A model generated the notes under the pieces. The model had not been told where the DNA came from. It was given only the letters and a program-made list of their open reading frames with translations, and did not search any database. Positions 17,541 through 27,678 of a stretch of DNA of 64,000 nucleotides are shown here, piece by piece. A program made the position numbers and the translations under genes. Each line of letters opens with the position of its first letter. Position 1 is the first letter of the stretch. Location: NCBI RefSeq assembly GCF_008974185.1, contig NZ_BKZP01000007.1, positions 1 through 64,000 on the forward strand. Reading direction: 5' to 3'. Source of the DNA: Weizmannia acidilactici. Lineage in GTDB: Bacteria; Bacillota; Bacilli; Bacillales; Bacillaceae_C.

Positions 17541-17590
17541 ATGTACAATATATTTACACAATTGTAAATTAAATGTACAATAACTTTACA
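17541..17590. promoter_or_regulatory. Repeated upstream activator sites (32-bp spacing)
   Basis: ATGTACAATA followed two bases later by TTTACA occurs at 17541-17558 and again at 17573-17590, exactly 32 bp apart. Each copy is a TGTA...TACA dyad, and a third dyad ATTTACA/TGTAAAT lies between them (17552-17569). They lie 55-120 bp upstream of the -24/-12 promoter, the usual distance for sigma-54 activator binding. Confidence 0.65.
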
Positions 17591-17614
17591 ATACAGGTCT
17601 GGAGGGGGATGGGA

Positions 17615-18991
17615 TTGGGAAATGAGCGGTTTTATTTGCAGGCGGTGCTGTCGACGGAAAATGATGCCATTACGATCGTAGACGAAAACCAGGAAGTGAT
17701 TTACTGGAATGATGCCGCTGTCCGGACATACAACATTCCAATAGAAGAAATTTTAAACAGAAAGATCACGGATTTTTTCCGGGATGACGATTTAATCGTG
17801 CTGAAAGTGCTGCGCACAAAAGAACATGTGTCCAATCAGTACCACCGCCCGCGCCATGATAAACATGTCGTTGTCAACGCCAAACCGATTTTTAACGATC
17901 AAGGCAGACTGATCGGGGCCATTTCGGTTGAGCGGGATATTACTCAAATTGTAAAGCTGAATGACAACCTTGTATCCACATCCATTGAACTGAACGAACT
18001 GCGGCAAAAAATGTATACAAACTTTGAAGAAACACCGTTTGCCAAATTAAAAGGCAAAAGCCGCGCGCTGCAGGAAACGATCCGGATCGCGGCGAAAGCG
18101 GCTAAAACAGATGCCGTCACGTTAATTCTCGGGGAAAGCGGGACGGGAAAAGAAATTTGCGCCCGCGCGATCCACGAAGCCAGTGCAAGGAAAAACGGCC
18201 CGTTTATTCCGGTGAATTGCGGGTCGATACCTGCCGCACTCTTTGAAAGCGAATTATTCGGTTATGAACCCGGCACATTTACCGGTGCAGAAAAAAAGGG
18301 GAAGCCCGGAAAAATCGAAGAAGCGGACGGCGGAACCCTATTTTTGGACGAAATCGGCGAGCTGCCGCTGGATATGCAGGTCAAGCTGCTCCGGGTTTTG
18401 CAGGAAAATGTCATTTACCGTATCGGGGATGCAGCGGGAAGGAAAATTAATGTCCGGTTCATTGCGGCCACCAATCAAAACCTCGAAAAAATGATGGAAG
18501 AAAAGAAATTCAGGTCAGACCTTTATTATCGTCTAAATGTCATTCAAATTATCATGCCGCCTCTAAGAACGCGGACCGAGGATATTCCGGTTCTTTCGCA
18601 ATACTTTTTGAAACAATTTGCCATCCAATATAAAATGCCTGAACCGGAGCTTACCTCCGATGCCCTATCTTTCCTGCTACAATACCGGTGGCCCGGCAAT
18701 GTCCGCGAACTCCGGAATTTAATGGAGAGAATTGTGATACTGGCGGAAAAACCGGTGATTGAAGGGGAATCCCTCCTTCAGTTTTTCCAAAATGCTCATG
18801 CGGCCGTGCCTGAATTTGCCGCGCTTCCAGCAGGCCATTCCTTGCCGATGGAGAAGGAAACGATTGAAAAACAGCTGATTGAAAAAGCTTTGCGGGAAGC
18901 GGGCGGCAACAAATCGGCCGCCGCCAGAAAGCTGGGCATTTCAAGGGTGACGCTGTACCAAAAGCTGAAAAAATACGGGATCAGCAGTTGA
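17615..18991 (+). CDS. PAS-AAA+-Fis sigma-54-dependent activator of proline catabolism
   Basis: An N-terminal PAS domain (about 8-110, [18 protein letters not shown]) is followed by an AAA+ domain with Walker A GESGTGKE, the sigma-54 contact loop GTFTGA (usually GAFTGA), Walker [14 protein letters not shown], and a C-terminal Fis-type helix-turn-helix ([17 protein letters not shown]). It likely senses a small ligand through PAS and activates the divergent rocA-putB promoter. TTG 17615 is preferred: GGAGG lies 9 bases upstream. An ATG at 17573 lies inside the activator-site repeat and ATG 17609 abuts the ribosome-binding site. RocR/PutR-like role is inference. Confidence 0.88.
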   Translation: MGNERFYLQAVLSTENDAITIVDENQEVIYWNDAAVRTYNIPIEEILNRKITDFFRDDDLIVLKVLRTKEHVSNQYHRPRHDKHVVVNAKPIFNDQGRLIGAISVERDITQIVKLNDNLVSTSIELNELRQKMYTNFEETPFAKLKGKSRALQETIRIAAKAAKTDAVTLILGESGTGKEICARAIHEASARKNGPFIPVNCGSIPAALFESELFGYEPGTFTGAEKKGKPGKIEEADGGTLFLDEIGELPLDMQVKLLRVLQENVIYRIGDAAGRKINVRFIAATNQNLEKMMEEKKFRSDLYYRLNVIQIIMPPLRTRTEDIPVLSQYFLKQFAIQYKMPEPELTSDALSFLLQYRWPGNVRELRNLMERIVILAEKPVIEGESLLQFFQNAHAAVPEFAALPAGHSLPMEKETIEKQLIEKALREAGGNKSAAARKLGISRVTLYQKLKKYGISS

Positions 18992-19057
18992 TTCCCATCG
19001 AAAGCGGGATGGTGTTATGGTAAAATAGCCGTATGAAACGAATGAAGGAGATCAACT

Positions 19058-19282
19058 ATGGAAGCCAAAACCAATGTCCTCAACTTTGTCAGCGTCGCGC
19101 TCATCGTGCTGGAGGCGATTTTTAAATTGAAGTGGATCATTTACTTGTATTTTGCTTTTATCGCCGTGTTCCTTGTGCTTGAGCTGCGCGCCAAGCCTCC
19201 AAAAGATACACTTGTCCGTGTTCTTTTAAATATACTCGTGTTGACGATCATTATGGTGGTCGTTGGTTTTACGGAAATATAG
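19058..19282 (+). CDS. Small membrane protein, function unknown
   Basis: This 74-residue protein has two or three hydrophobic segments (about 8-22, 24-42 and 54-70) separated by a short charged loop ELRAKPPKD. GAAGGAG precedes ATG 19058 by 8 bases, and a terminator follows. TATGGTAAAATA near 19015 could be an extended -10. I do not recognise the family. It lies between the proline regulator and convergent tyrS without an obvious functional tie to either. Confidence 0.75.
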   Translation: MEAKTNVLNFVSVALIVLEAIFKLKWIIYLYFAFIAVFLVLELRAKPPKDTLVRVLLNILVLTIIMVVVGFTEI

Positions 19283-19286
19283 GCTG

Positions 19287-19325
19287 AAAAAAGAAGAAGC
19301 CCGGATACAGGCTTCTTCTTTTTTT
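19287..19325. terminator. Bidirectional terminator between the 19058 gene and tyrS
   Basis: AAAAAAGAAGAAGCC pairs with GGCTTCTTCTTTTTTT around a short loop; tyrS stops two bases beyond it. Confidence 0.9.
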
Positions 19326-19326
19326 C

Positions 19327-20859
<1,533 letters not shown>

Positions 20860-20860
<1 letters not shown>

Positions 20861-20888
20861 TTTTACCATACGCATAGCGAAATGTCAA
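20860..20888 (-). promoter_or_regulatory. Promoter of tyrS
   Basis: Minus strand TTGACA (20883-20888), 17 bp, TAAAAA (20860-20865). The -35 is perfect and the -10 is weak. It sits at the upstream edge of the T-box leader. Confidence 0.6.
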
Positions 20889-20940
20889 CCTTGCGATGGG
20901 AAACGCCTTTGCCGGCAAACGCATGGTATATAAAAAAGTT

Positions 20941-21759
20941 TTAACTGCTGCTGCAGGCGTATGCGGTGATGTTGGCGATCCGTTCCGGATGGGTATAAAT
21001 ATTCATCGACCCGTCCCTGATAAAACCGACAGTCGTGATGCCGAGTTCTTCCGCCGATTTCAATGCGAAAGCGGTCGGGGCGGACTTGGACAATATGATT
21101 TCGCAGCCGATTTTTGCCACCTTTAATAAAATTTCCGAGGAAAACCGCCCGCTGAACGCAAGTATTTTCCCTTTTGTGGAAACCCCGTTTTTGAGACAGT
21201 AGCCGTATATTTTATCGAGCGCATTATGGCGACCGATATCCATCCGGCTGATGTTGATGCCGCCAGAATCGCATAAAGCGGCATTGTGGACGCCGCCGGT
21301 TTTCTTGAATACCGCTGCGTTTTTCTGTAGTTCTTCCATGAGCCGGAAACAGTCTTCAATGGTGATTCTTACATGGATCCCGTCTAATTTTTTCGCGGCA
21401 AGCGCATCATTAACAAACACAAACGCCTGCCTGCTCATGCCACAGCACGAGGTGATATACCGTTTATTTTGCAACTGTTGGTAATACGGGTTGACTTTAT
21501 CGGTCCGGATATTGACATAACCTTCTTTTTCATCCGTCCAAATCTCGCGGATATCTTCATAACGCTGGACGATCCTTTCCGAAACCAAATAGCCGACCGC
21601 CATATCTTCTATATATTCAGGTGTGCAAACCATTGTGACCCATTCCTGCCCGTTCACTTTTAATGTCACCGGAAACTCCGTAACCACCGTGTCGACCGTA
21701 CGCTCCAGCTTCCCATTGCGAAAGCGGAGGATTTCCCTTTGTGTGTCCACGTTTTTCAT
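20941..21759 (-). CDS. fdhD: Formate dehydrogenase sulfurtransferase FdhD
   Basis: FdhD passes sulfur from a cysteine desulfurase to the molybdenum cofactor of formate dehydrogenases, a step needed for their activity. The 272-residue protein has SCCGMSR (the CxxC-region sulfur-carrying cysteines), TGGVHNAALC, DIGRHNALDKI and the C-terminal SKSAPTAFAL. The start at ATG 21759 follows GGAGAGG; an ATG 33 bases upstream has no ribosome-binding site. It is divergent from a formate dehydrogenase alpha gene that is now broken, so a second enzyme elsewhere in the genome may be the client. Confidence 0.93.
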   Translation of the reverse strand: MKNVDTQREILRFRNGKLERTVDTVVTEFPVTLKVNGQEWVTMVCTPEYIEDMAVGYLVSERIVQRYEDIREIWTDEKEGYVNIRTDKVNPYYQQLQNKRYITSCCGMSRQAFVFVNDALAAKKLDGIHVRITIEDCFRLMEELQKNAAVFKKTGGVHNAALCDSGGINISRMDIGRHNALDKIYGYCLKNGVSTKGKILAFSGRFSSEILLKVAKIGCEIILSKSAPTAFALKSAEELGITTVGFIRDGSMNIYTHPERIANITAYACSSS

Positions 21760-22028
21760 GGCCTCTCCAGCCCCCTGCCTATGATTTTTCATTTTAAATC
21801 AATTCATATCAAAACGAAAGCCAATTGCTCCAACATACAAAACAGTCTGATGATTTGTTCATTTTAAAATTGACCGCTATATGAAGATGACAACACCGTT
21901 TAAAAAAAGGTTCACTTTTCTAAGTTTGATATAAGTAACAGAGCCAGCTTATTACGTTTTTGCCATGATCTGCATTTTTTCTGAAGGCTGTACCTCATGG
22001 TCAAATGTCTTCAAAGGAGGAAAAGAAA

Positions 22029-22715
22029 ATGGAAGGAGAAACCATTCACATCAACATCGACGGCAAGGATTACATCGCTGCAGCCGGGGAAAAAATCATC
22101 GATGTGATCAACCGGAACAAAATCCCGCACCCGCAAATTTGTTATTACCCTGAAGTAGACCCGATCCAAACTTGCGACACATGCATCGTGGAAGCAAACG
22201 GGGCTTTGGTGCGTGCATATGCGACTTTGGTGGAAGACGGCATGAACATCCGCCGCGACGTTGACCGGGCTGAAGCAGCGCGCCACGAAGCGATGGACAG
22301 AATTCTTGCCAACCACCTTTTGTACTGCACGGTCTGTGACAACAACAATGGGAACTGCATCGTGCATAATACATGCGAAATGATGGGTATCGAACACCAG
22401 AAATACCCGTTTACGCCGAAAGTGGGAGAAAGCGGCATCGATTATTCCCATCCGTTTTACCGGTACGACCCGAATCAGTGCATTGCGTGCGGGCGGTGCG
22501 TGGAAGCGTGCCAGAACCTGCAGGTGAACGAAACACTGTCGATTGACTGGGAAGCTGAACGCCCGCGCGTGATTTGGGACCACGGTGTGCCGATCAACGA
22601 ATCTTCGTGCGTCAGCTGCGGGCACTGCGTCACCGTCTGCCCGTGCAACGCCCTAATGGAAAAATCATGCTTGGGGAAGCCGGATTTTTAACCGGGCTTG
22701 ACCAGAACCTGCTCC
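22029..22715 (+). pseudogene. Formate dehydrogenase alpha subunit, N-terminal electron-transfer module only
   Basis: The surviving 220 codons match the start of YjgC/YrhE-type formate dehydrogenases: a 2Fe-2S domain (CYYPEVDPIQTCDTC), the LLYCTVCDNNNGNC segment, and two 4Fe-4S motifs (CIACGRCVEAC and CVSCGHCVTVCPC). Right after NALMEKS a single-base loss shifts the frame, giving a stop at 22691; the original frame continues MLGEAGFLTGL for a few codons and then homology stops near 22715. The roughly 750-residue catalytic part is missing. AAAGGAGG lies 8 bases before ATG 22029. The residual ORF could still make a small Fe-S protein, but that is speculative. Confidence 0.85.
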
Positions 22716-22851
22716 ATTGCCAAGGCCCGCCATTACTGACACAAATAGGCAGGCGGCCGTCATAATGACGATAACCTGGCTGTGCTCTTCCGCGTTTTTC
22801 TCAATCGGCTTCATATATTTTATTGTTTGAAAGCGGTGACTTCTTTTTCAT
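22715..22851 (-). pseudogene. Truncated, frameshifted membrane-protein gene start under an FNR box
   Basis: AGGAG precedes ATG 22851, but that frame stops after 16 codons. The overlapping frame reads KYMKPIEKNAEEHSQVIVIM, then a hydrophobic stretch TAACLFVSVMAGLGNG, and then abuts the formate dehydrogenase remnant on the opposite strand. This looks like the first part of a membrane protein cut off by a deletion. An FNR box and promoter upstream suggest an anaerobic gene; a nitrate-respiration transporter is possible but I cannot identify it. Confidence 0.5.
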
Positions 22852-22883
22852 AACGCAACACTCCTAAGCCTTAAGATATTTTC

Positions 22884-22926
22884 ACTATAAACGGAGAGGA
22901 AATTGAAAAATGTGACGTTTGTCACC
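22884..22926 (-). promoter_or_regulatory. FNR box and -10 of a truncated anaerobic gene
   Basis: TGTGACGTTTGTCACC (22911-22926) matches the Bacillus Fnr consensus TGTGA-N6-TCACA at all but the last base. Its centre lies about 41 bp upstream of the start inferred from the minus-strand -10 TATAGT (22884-22889), the geometry of an Fnr-activated promoter. Confidence 0.75.
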
Positions 22927-22961
22927 AAATTTCAGATTGACACAAATCCGTCAAAAAGTGA

Positions 22962-22995
22962 AAAAAAGAACGGCTTAAGAATGCTTAAACCGTTT
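22962..22995 (-). terminator. Terminator downstream of the fnr remnant
   Basis: AACGGTTTAAG and CTTAAGCCGTT (minus strand) form an 11-bp stem with one G-U pair around CATT, followed by CTTTTTTT. Confidence 0.85.
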
Positions 22996-23014
22996 GCCCT
23001 TTTCAATATTCCAT

Positions 23015-23700
23015 TCAGTTGATGACGCAGTATTCAACTGGGCAGCCTTCGCAGTTGATCTGCCGTTTTAAATAATCAAGGCTGTGGATGACGATTTTTC
23101 TTCCTTTCTTGGAGATCACCCCTTTGCTTTGTAAGTGGTTTAGTTCCCGTGTAATACTTTCGCGTGAAGTCGAGCTGAAATTGGCCAGTTCCTGGTGGTT
23201 GATCGGGATATCAAGCAAAATCCCGTTTTCGCACTCCACCCCATAGCTGTTGGCCATCCGGATCAAAGTGGAGTAGAGCGCACTTTTTTCCCGTATAAAA
23301 CCAGATCCCGGAACTTTGTATGCTGTTTCCGGAAATGGTCCGTCATCATTTTCATAAATTGAGGGCAAAGTACGGGTTGACCAAAAGCTCTTTTTCGATT
23401 GTTTCGTTTTTAATAACAAGCACTTCGCTGTCTTCGAGCGCACGCCCGTTGAGCAAGTATTACCGTTATTGGAAAAAATCATCAATTCGCCGATGACGGC
23501 ATTTTTTTCGCACAGCCTTAAGCTTAATTTTTTGCCGTCACCGGTAAATGGCTGATTTCAAAATTGTCGGTGACGACAACAAAAAAGTATTCCCCTTTTT
23601 GGTCTTCCTGGAACAGAAATTTTCCTTTCGGCACTTTTTCCGACATATACGCCAATGATTTCAGCAGTTCGATATTTTTTTCACTCATTAAATTGTTCAT
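23015..23700 (-). pseudogene. fnr: Anaerobic regulator Fnr, broken by three frameshifts
   Basis: Read in successive frames, the gene encodes a full Crp/Fnr protein: MNNLMSEKNIELLKSL, an effector domain, the helix-turn-helix TSRESITRELNHLQSKG, and the C-terminal iron-sulfur motif CEGCPVEYC (C-x2-C-x4-C) typical of Bacillus Fnr. The frame breaks near 23545 (after FEISHL), 23455 (NNG/YLLNG) and 23358 (ALNF/MKMMTDHF). The longest intact piece is the C-terminal 156 codons. It starts 18 bp after moeB and shares the cofactor operon's strand. The three lesions are seen directly; sequencing error in homopolymers cannot be fully excluded. Confidence 0.85.
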
Positions 23701-23717
23701 GAAAATACCCCGCCGTT

Positions 23718-24719
23718 TTAAGCAAAATATTTTTGATACAAAGAACGTGCTTCCATTCTGTTTTTTGTTCCATGTATGAGCATTCTGCCGTCCGGAAACA
23801 AAACTACCCTGTGGCCTTCGAGTTCTGTAATCATTAAATAGCCATTATATTTTACATCCGCGCCGCCCGCTTTCATCTGCTGCGCCATGTTTTCCAAATG
23901 GAATTCCCCTGTATGGCGGATGTGCACCGTATCCCTGCCGCACAGCACATCCACGGATGATTTTTCGTTCAACGCCGGGTAAACAGGATGTTCCCCGCAG
24001 GAAGGGCAATCCAGTTTTTTCAGCTTTTCTGCTTTGAAAAAATGGTGGTCGTTTTTCCATAAATCAAATACGGCAACCGTATCGCGCACCTTTCCCCCTA
24101 CCAAAAGCTTCATCGCTTCCGCCGTTTGGTAGGCAGCCGTCATCTGCACGGCCGGCGCGATAATGCCGACTGTATCACATGTCATCTGGTAGGCAGGCAG
24201 ATGCCCGATCATGCAGCGAAAACACGGGGTTTGGCCCGGAATGATCGGAAACGAGACGCCGTAACTGCCGACGCAGGAACCGTATACCCACGGAATCCGG
24301 TATTTCATCGCGAGATCATTGAGATAAAACCGCGTTTCAAAATTATCGGTCCCGTCAATGATGACATCGACCCCTTCCTCCAATATGGTAATGAGTTTCG
24401 GATCAAACGCATCGATGCAATAGGCGCGGATGTTGACATCTCGGTTGACGGCTTCTAGGCGTTTTTTGGCGGCAACCGCTTTTGGCAAATTGTCCCTTAC
24501 ATCCTGCTCGCTGAACAAACTTTGCCGCTGTAAATTCGTTTCATCGACATAATCGCGGTCGACAAGGGTGATCTTTCCGACACCCGCCCTTGTTAAACTT
24601 TCCGCATTGGCAGAACCGAGCGCACCAACGCCGACAATTAACACATGGCTGCCTGAAATTTTTTCCTGCCCCTCTTTTCCAATCGGGGCAAACAGCATTT
24701 GCCGGGAATACCGTTCCAT
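23718..24719 (-). CDS. moeB: Molybdopterin-synthase adenylyltransferase MoeB
   Basis: MoeB adenylates the C-terminal Gly-Gly of MoaD to prime it for sulfur loading. The 333-residue protein has the ThiF/E1 nucleotide-binding motif GVGALGS, the R-x-x-L/Q-R segment ETNLQRQSLF and the zinc cysteine pairs CFRCM and CPSC. The C-terminal part after about 250 lacks a recognisable rhodanese active site. Start ATG 24719 (MERYSRQ) has AGGAGG 7 bases upstream; the ATG at 24725 overlaps the moaC stop but sits too close to the ribosome-binding site. It is last in the cofactor operon before broken fnr. Confidence 0.92.
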   Translation of the reverse strand: MERYSRQMLFAPIGKEGQEKISGSHVLIVGVGALGSANAESLTRAGVGKITLVDRDYVDETNLQRQSLFSEQDVRDNLPKAVAAKKRLEAVNRDVNIRAYCIDAFDPKLITILEEGVDVIIDGTDNFETRFYLNDLAMKYRIPWVYGSCVGSYGVSFPIIPGQTPCFRCMIGHLPAYQMTCDTVGIIAPAVQMTAAYQTAEAMKLLVGGKVRDTVAVFDLWKNDHHFFKAEKLKKLDCPSCGEHPVYPALNEKSSVDVLCGRDTVHIRHTGEFHLENMAQQMKAGGADVKYNGYLMITELEGHRVVLFPDGRMLIHGTKNRMEARSLYQKYFA

Positions 24720-24721
24720 GT

Positions 24722-25213
24722 TCATTCCTCCTGCCTTTTAAAATGCCCGCTCTTACCGCCTGTTTTTTCGATCAAATAAGTCGGACCGATGACAATGCTT
24801 TTGTCAACCGCTTTGCACATATCATAAACCGTCAGCGCACAGATGGAGGCCGCCGTCAAGGCTTCCATTTCAACCCCTGTGCTGCCCTTTGTTTTCACGT
24901 ACGTATCGATTTCAAGCGCATACTGCCCGTCTTCGCACTCCTGCCAGCTGAAGGAAATATCCACACCTGTTAACGAGAGCGGGTGGCACATTGGAATGAC
25001 GTCCGCCGTTTTTTTCGCGCCCATGATACCGGCAACCTGGGCAACGGCAAGGACATCCCCTTTTTTCATTTTCAATTGGATGATGTTTTCATATACTTCT
25101 TTTGATAAAACCACGCAGCTTTTCGCATGGGCCGTTCTGACCGTTTCCTGCTTTTCCGTTACATCGACCATTTTCGCGCGGCCCTGTTCATTCATATGCG
25201 TCAATTTTTCCAT
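24722..25213 (-). CDS. moaC: Cyclic pyranopterin monophosphate synthase MoaC
   Basis: MoaC converts the product of MoaA into cyclic pyranopterin monophosphate, the first stable cofactor intermediate. The 163-residue protein carries [27 protein letters not shown] and the active-site region [15 protein letters not shown] with [11 protein letters not shown]. Length is typical. It sits 3 bp after moaD and its stop overlaps the moeB upstream region, so translation is tightly coupled. Confidence 0.95.
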   Translation of the reverse strand: MEKLTHMNEQGRAKMVDVTEKQETVRTAHAKSCVVLSKEVYENIIQLKMKKGDVLAVAQVAGIMGAKKTADVIPMCHPLSLTGVDISFSWQECEDGQYALEIDTYVKTKGSTGVEMEALTAASICALTVYDMCKAVDKSIVIGPTYLIEKTGGKSGHFKRQEE

Positions 25214-25216
25214 TTT

Positions 25217-25450
25217 TCAACCTCCGCTTACCGGTGGGATGAGGGCCACGACATCCCCGTCCCGGATGATGTCTTCATCCTGCGCAAATTCTTCATTGAC
25301 CGCAATCATGACGGATGAAGCCTGCGGAAGAAAACCATCTTTTCCGAGCTTGGCGCGCAGTTCGCCAACAGTCATTTCATTCCGGTCAATCGTTATTTCG
25401 GAACGGTTCAATTGTTCTTTTAAATGGGCAAATAATAAAACTTTAATCAT
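25217..25450 (-). CDS. moaD: Molybdopterin synthase small subunit MoaD
   Basis: MoaD is the ubiquitin-fold sulfur carrier that donates sulfur as a C-terminal thiocarboxylate. The protein is 77 residues and ends in the essential Gly-Gly (PPVSGG). Its start overlaps the moaE stop in an ATGA junction. Confidence 0.94.
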   Translation of the reverse strand: MIKVLLFAHLKEQLNRSEITIDRNEMTVGELRAKLGKDGFLPQASSVMIAVNEEFAQDEDIIRDGDVVALIPPVSGG

Positions 25451-25905
25451 AAACCAAACTCCTTTGGAACCCCTGTTTTTTCATAGGAGACCGTTTCCTG
25501 CTGGTTTCCGATCCATTTTTCGCCGTTTTCCCAATGCTCTTTTTTCCAGATCGGCACCATTTCCTTGATCCGTTCAATCGCATAACGGTTTGCTCGGTAT
25601 GCATCATCGCGGTGCGGAGCGGAAACGGCAATCGCAACAGCTATATCTGTGATCTCAAGGCGCCCTATCCGGTGCACGATGGCGGTTTTCGCATCGGGAA
25701 ACTGTGTTTTGATTTCCGACCCGATTTGTTCCAGCTTTTTCTTTGCCATCGACTCATATGCCTCATATTCCAAGTACAAGGTTTTCTTTCCTTTTGTCAT
25801 TTCGCGGACCGAGCCGATAAACGTCACAATCGCGCCCGTATTCCGGTCTGCAACCGCATCAATGACTTTTGACACATCGATCGGCCCCTTTACAATGTCA
25901 AACAT
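25447..25905 (-). CDS. moaE: Molybdopterin synthase catalytic subunit MoaE
   Basis: MoaE is the large subunit of molybdopterin synthase; it inserts the dithiolene sulfurs delivered by MoaD. The 152-residue protein shows TGAIVTFIGSVRE, LEYEAYESMA, HRIGRLEITDIAV, SAPHRDDAY and the catalytic lysine region VPIWKKEHW. GAAGAGGTG lies upstream of ATG 25905. It lies between mobB and moaD and overlaps moaD by 4 bp. Confidence 0.95.
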   Translation of the reverse strand: MFDIVKGPIDVSKVIDAVADRNTGAIVTFIGSVREMTKGKKTLYLEYEAYESMAKKKLEQIGSEIKTQFPDAKTAIVHRIGRLEITDIAVAIAVSAPHRDDAYRANRYAIERIKEMVPIWKKEHWENGEKWIGNQQETVSYEKTGVPKEFGL

Positions 25906-25909
25906 TTTA

Positions 25910-26392
25910 TCACCTCTTCATAAACGCTTCGATCCATTCGGTGCAGCGTTTCCGGTCCTGTATCGGCATGCAGCCCGTAAGCTCCGGGTTCAGACTAAAA
26001 GCGGCCAAAACATTTGAAAGCCCGAGCAGGTCCGCATCTTCTTCACCACGGAGGCAGACCGTTTTCGGATAAGGCGCCTGTTTATAGCCTTCAATGAGCA
26101 GAAGATCAAGCGGCAGCGCCTTATACCAGCCGATTAGTGCTTCAAGGCCCCAGCCTTTTTCACTATGTACGGCAAAAACAAACAGGCCGTCCCCATCCAC
26201 ACCGGCCGCCTGTGCCCCGGCTTCAAAGTGCCGCGTTGAATCTTTCCCGGCTGAAAGTGTTGGTCTGCCGCCGTGCCCGTGATGCTTCAATGTCCCGACG
26301 CGGTATCCTTTTTCTGCAAGCACCCGCGACCAAAGTTCAACTAAAGTGGTTTTCCCGCTGTCTTTGCAGCCTGCGATCTGTAATATTTTCAT
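25910..26392 (-). CDS. mobB: Molybdopterin-guanine dinucleotide biosynthesis adaptor MobB
   Basis: MobB is a P-loop GTPase-like protein that assists MobA in making the guanine dinucleotide form of the cofactor. The protein is 160 residues with Walker A GCKDSGKTT at the N-terminus and LKHHGHGG after it. I start it at ATG 26392 (MKILQIAGCKDSGKTT), within the 3' end of moeA (56-bp overlap). The ribosome-binding site there is weak (GGAATGGG), so coupling to moeA translation is likely. Confidence 0.9.
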   Translation of the reverse strand: MKILQIAGCKDSGKTTLVELWSRVLAEKGYRVGTLKHHGHGGRPTLSAGKDSTRHFEAGAQAAGVDGDGLFVFAVHSEKGWGLEALIGWYKALPLDLLLIEGYKQAPYPKTVCLRGEEDADLLGLSNVLAAFSLNPELTGCMPIQDRKRCTEWIEAFMKR

Positions 26393-27644
26393 CCCATTCC
26401 GGCGCCCCTTCTTCATCTTCCAAAAGCAGCACATCCACCTGCAGCCCTTTTGTAAAACCACGTGACCCGCCCGGCAGCACGATGAGGGCATTTGCTTCAA
26501 TTAAAGACGAAACGATATTCGATTTGTCCATCCTGACTGGGCCTGCGTGTATCACGCCTGCTTCATAAGACAGTTTCGCGCGCACAAACCGGGTGAACGG
26601 GTTCGGTTTCGGAAAATCTTCCCCAAGGGTTGCCTGCGCTCTTTTCAAATATACGTTCCGATGCCCGAGCATCGTTTTCAAATACGGGCGGACGAACAGT
26701 TCAAAGCCGACATAGCACGCGGACGGATTGCCGGAAAGCCCGAACAGGATTTTTCCGGCAAGGACGGCTGCCGATGTTACGCTGCCCGGGCGCATTGCCA
26801 CTTTATTGAACAATAGTTCGGCGCCAAGTTTTTCATACACTTTCGGAATATAATCAAAATCGCCGACCGAAACGCCGCCTGTTGTCATGACGATATCCGC
26901 TTCCCCAAGCGCCCGTTTAACAGCTTCATAGGTTTCATTAAAATCATCTTTTACAAGGCGGTAAAAAACGGGTTCGCCCCCGGCGCGGATTACCTGACCC
27001 CACAGCATATAGGCGTTGCTGTTGCGGATTTTCCCTTTTTCGAGCGGTTCGTCGACTTCGAGCAGTTCCGATCCGGTTGCAATGATCGCGGCTTTCGGTT
27101 TTTTCATCACCGGCACATCCTGATATCCAAAAGTGGCGAGCGTTGCCATGACGCCCGGGTTTACCGTGGTGCCTTTTGGAACAAGGATCTCGCCTTTTTT
27201 CATATCCTCGCCGATCTCGACGATGTTCTCGCCTTTTTCGACTTTTCGTTTAATTTGCACATAAATTTTTCCGTCTTTTTCCAATTCTTTTGTGAGTTCC
27301 ACCATGATGACAGCATCGGCTCCGTCCGGAATCGCGGCCCCGGTCATAATTTTGACGGCTTGATCAGGCTTAATCCCTTCATCCCATGTATAGCCGGCGC
27401 CAATTGTGCCGAGGACTTCAAGCAGAACAGGATGGTCCGCATTTGCTTCCGCCGTTGATCCGGAAAAAATAGCGTACCCGTCATACGGTGACCGTTTAAA
27501 CCACGGCACATCATTCGTGGCCGTCAGATCTTTTGCCAGCACCCGGTTCAAACTTTCTTTGATCGGCACGGTTTCCTGACGGCCTGTTCGCGTCCATTCC
27601 ATCACTTTTCGTATGGCCTCTTCGACTTTTATTGGTTTTCTCAT
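26337..27644 (-). CDS. moeA: Molybdopterin molybdenumtransferase MoeA
   Basis: MoeA inserts molybdate into adenylated molybdopterin. The 435-residue protein has the four-domain MoeA layout with PWFKRSPYDGYAI, TGAAIPDGADAVIMVE, TGSELLE, the MoCF-fold loop TTGGVSVGDFDY and GLSGNPSA. The start ATG 27644 follows GAGGCGG. It is separated from mobA by about 90 bp carrying a hairpin, the only sizeable gap in the operon. Confidence 0.95.
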   Translation of the reverse strand: MRKPIKVEEAIRKVMEWTRTGRQETVPIKESLNRVLAKDLTATNDVPWFKRSPYDGYAIFSGSTAEANADHPVLLEVLGTIGAGYTWDEGIKPDQAVKIMTGAAIPDGADAVIMVELTKELEKDGKIYVQIKRKVEKGENIVEIGEDMKKGEILVPKGTTVNPGVMATLATFGYQDVPVMKKPKAAIIATGSELLEVDEPLEKGKIRNSNAYMLWGQVIRAGGEPVFYRLVKDDFNETYEAVKRALGEADIVMTTGGVSVGDFDYIPKVYEKLGAELLFNKVAMRPGSVTSAAVLAGKILFGLSGNPSACYVGFELFVRPYLKTMLGHRNVYLKRAQATLGEDFPKPNPFTRFVRAKLSYEAGVIHAGPVRMDKSNIVSSLIEANALIVLPGGSRGFTKGLQVDVLLLEDEEGAPEWDENITDRRLQRQRENHFS

Positions 27645-27678
27645 GCAGCATCACCGCCTCGTTTTATTCTTTTATGGG

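Noticed and set aside
17429-17548. A longer N-terminus for rocA containing a hydrophobic segment
   Set aside because: It would be encoded upstream of the -24/-12 promoter and has no ribosome-binding site; the TTG start gives the family length.
20907-20921. A short hairpin (TTTGCCGGCAAA) after the fdhD stop as terminator
   Set aside because: The stem is short and no T tract follows it.
21936-21945. A TAACAGAGCC sequence matching the end of the repeat element near refZ
   Set aside because: Ten bases without a partner end; this could easily be chance.
22005-22028. An ATG 8 codons upstream of the formate dehydrogenase start
   Set aside because: It lies on the far side of the AAAGGAGG ribosome-binding site that serves ATG 22029.
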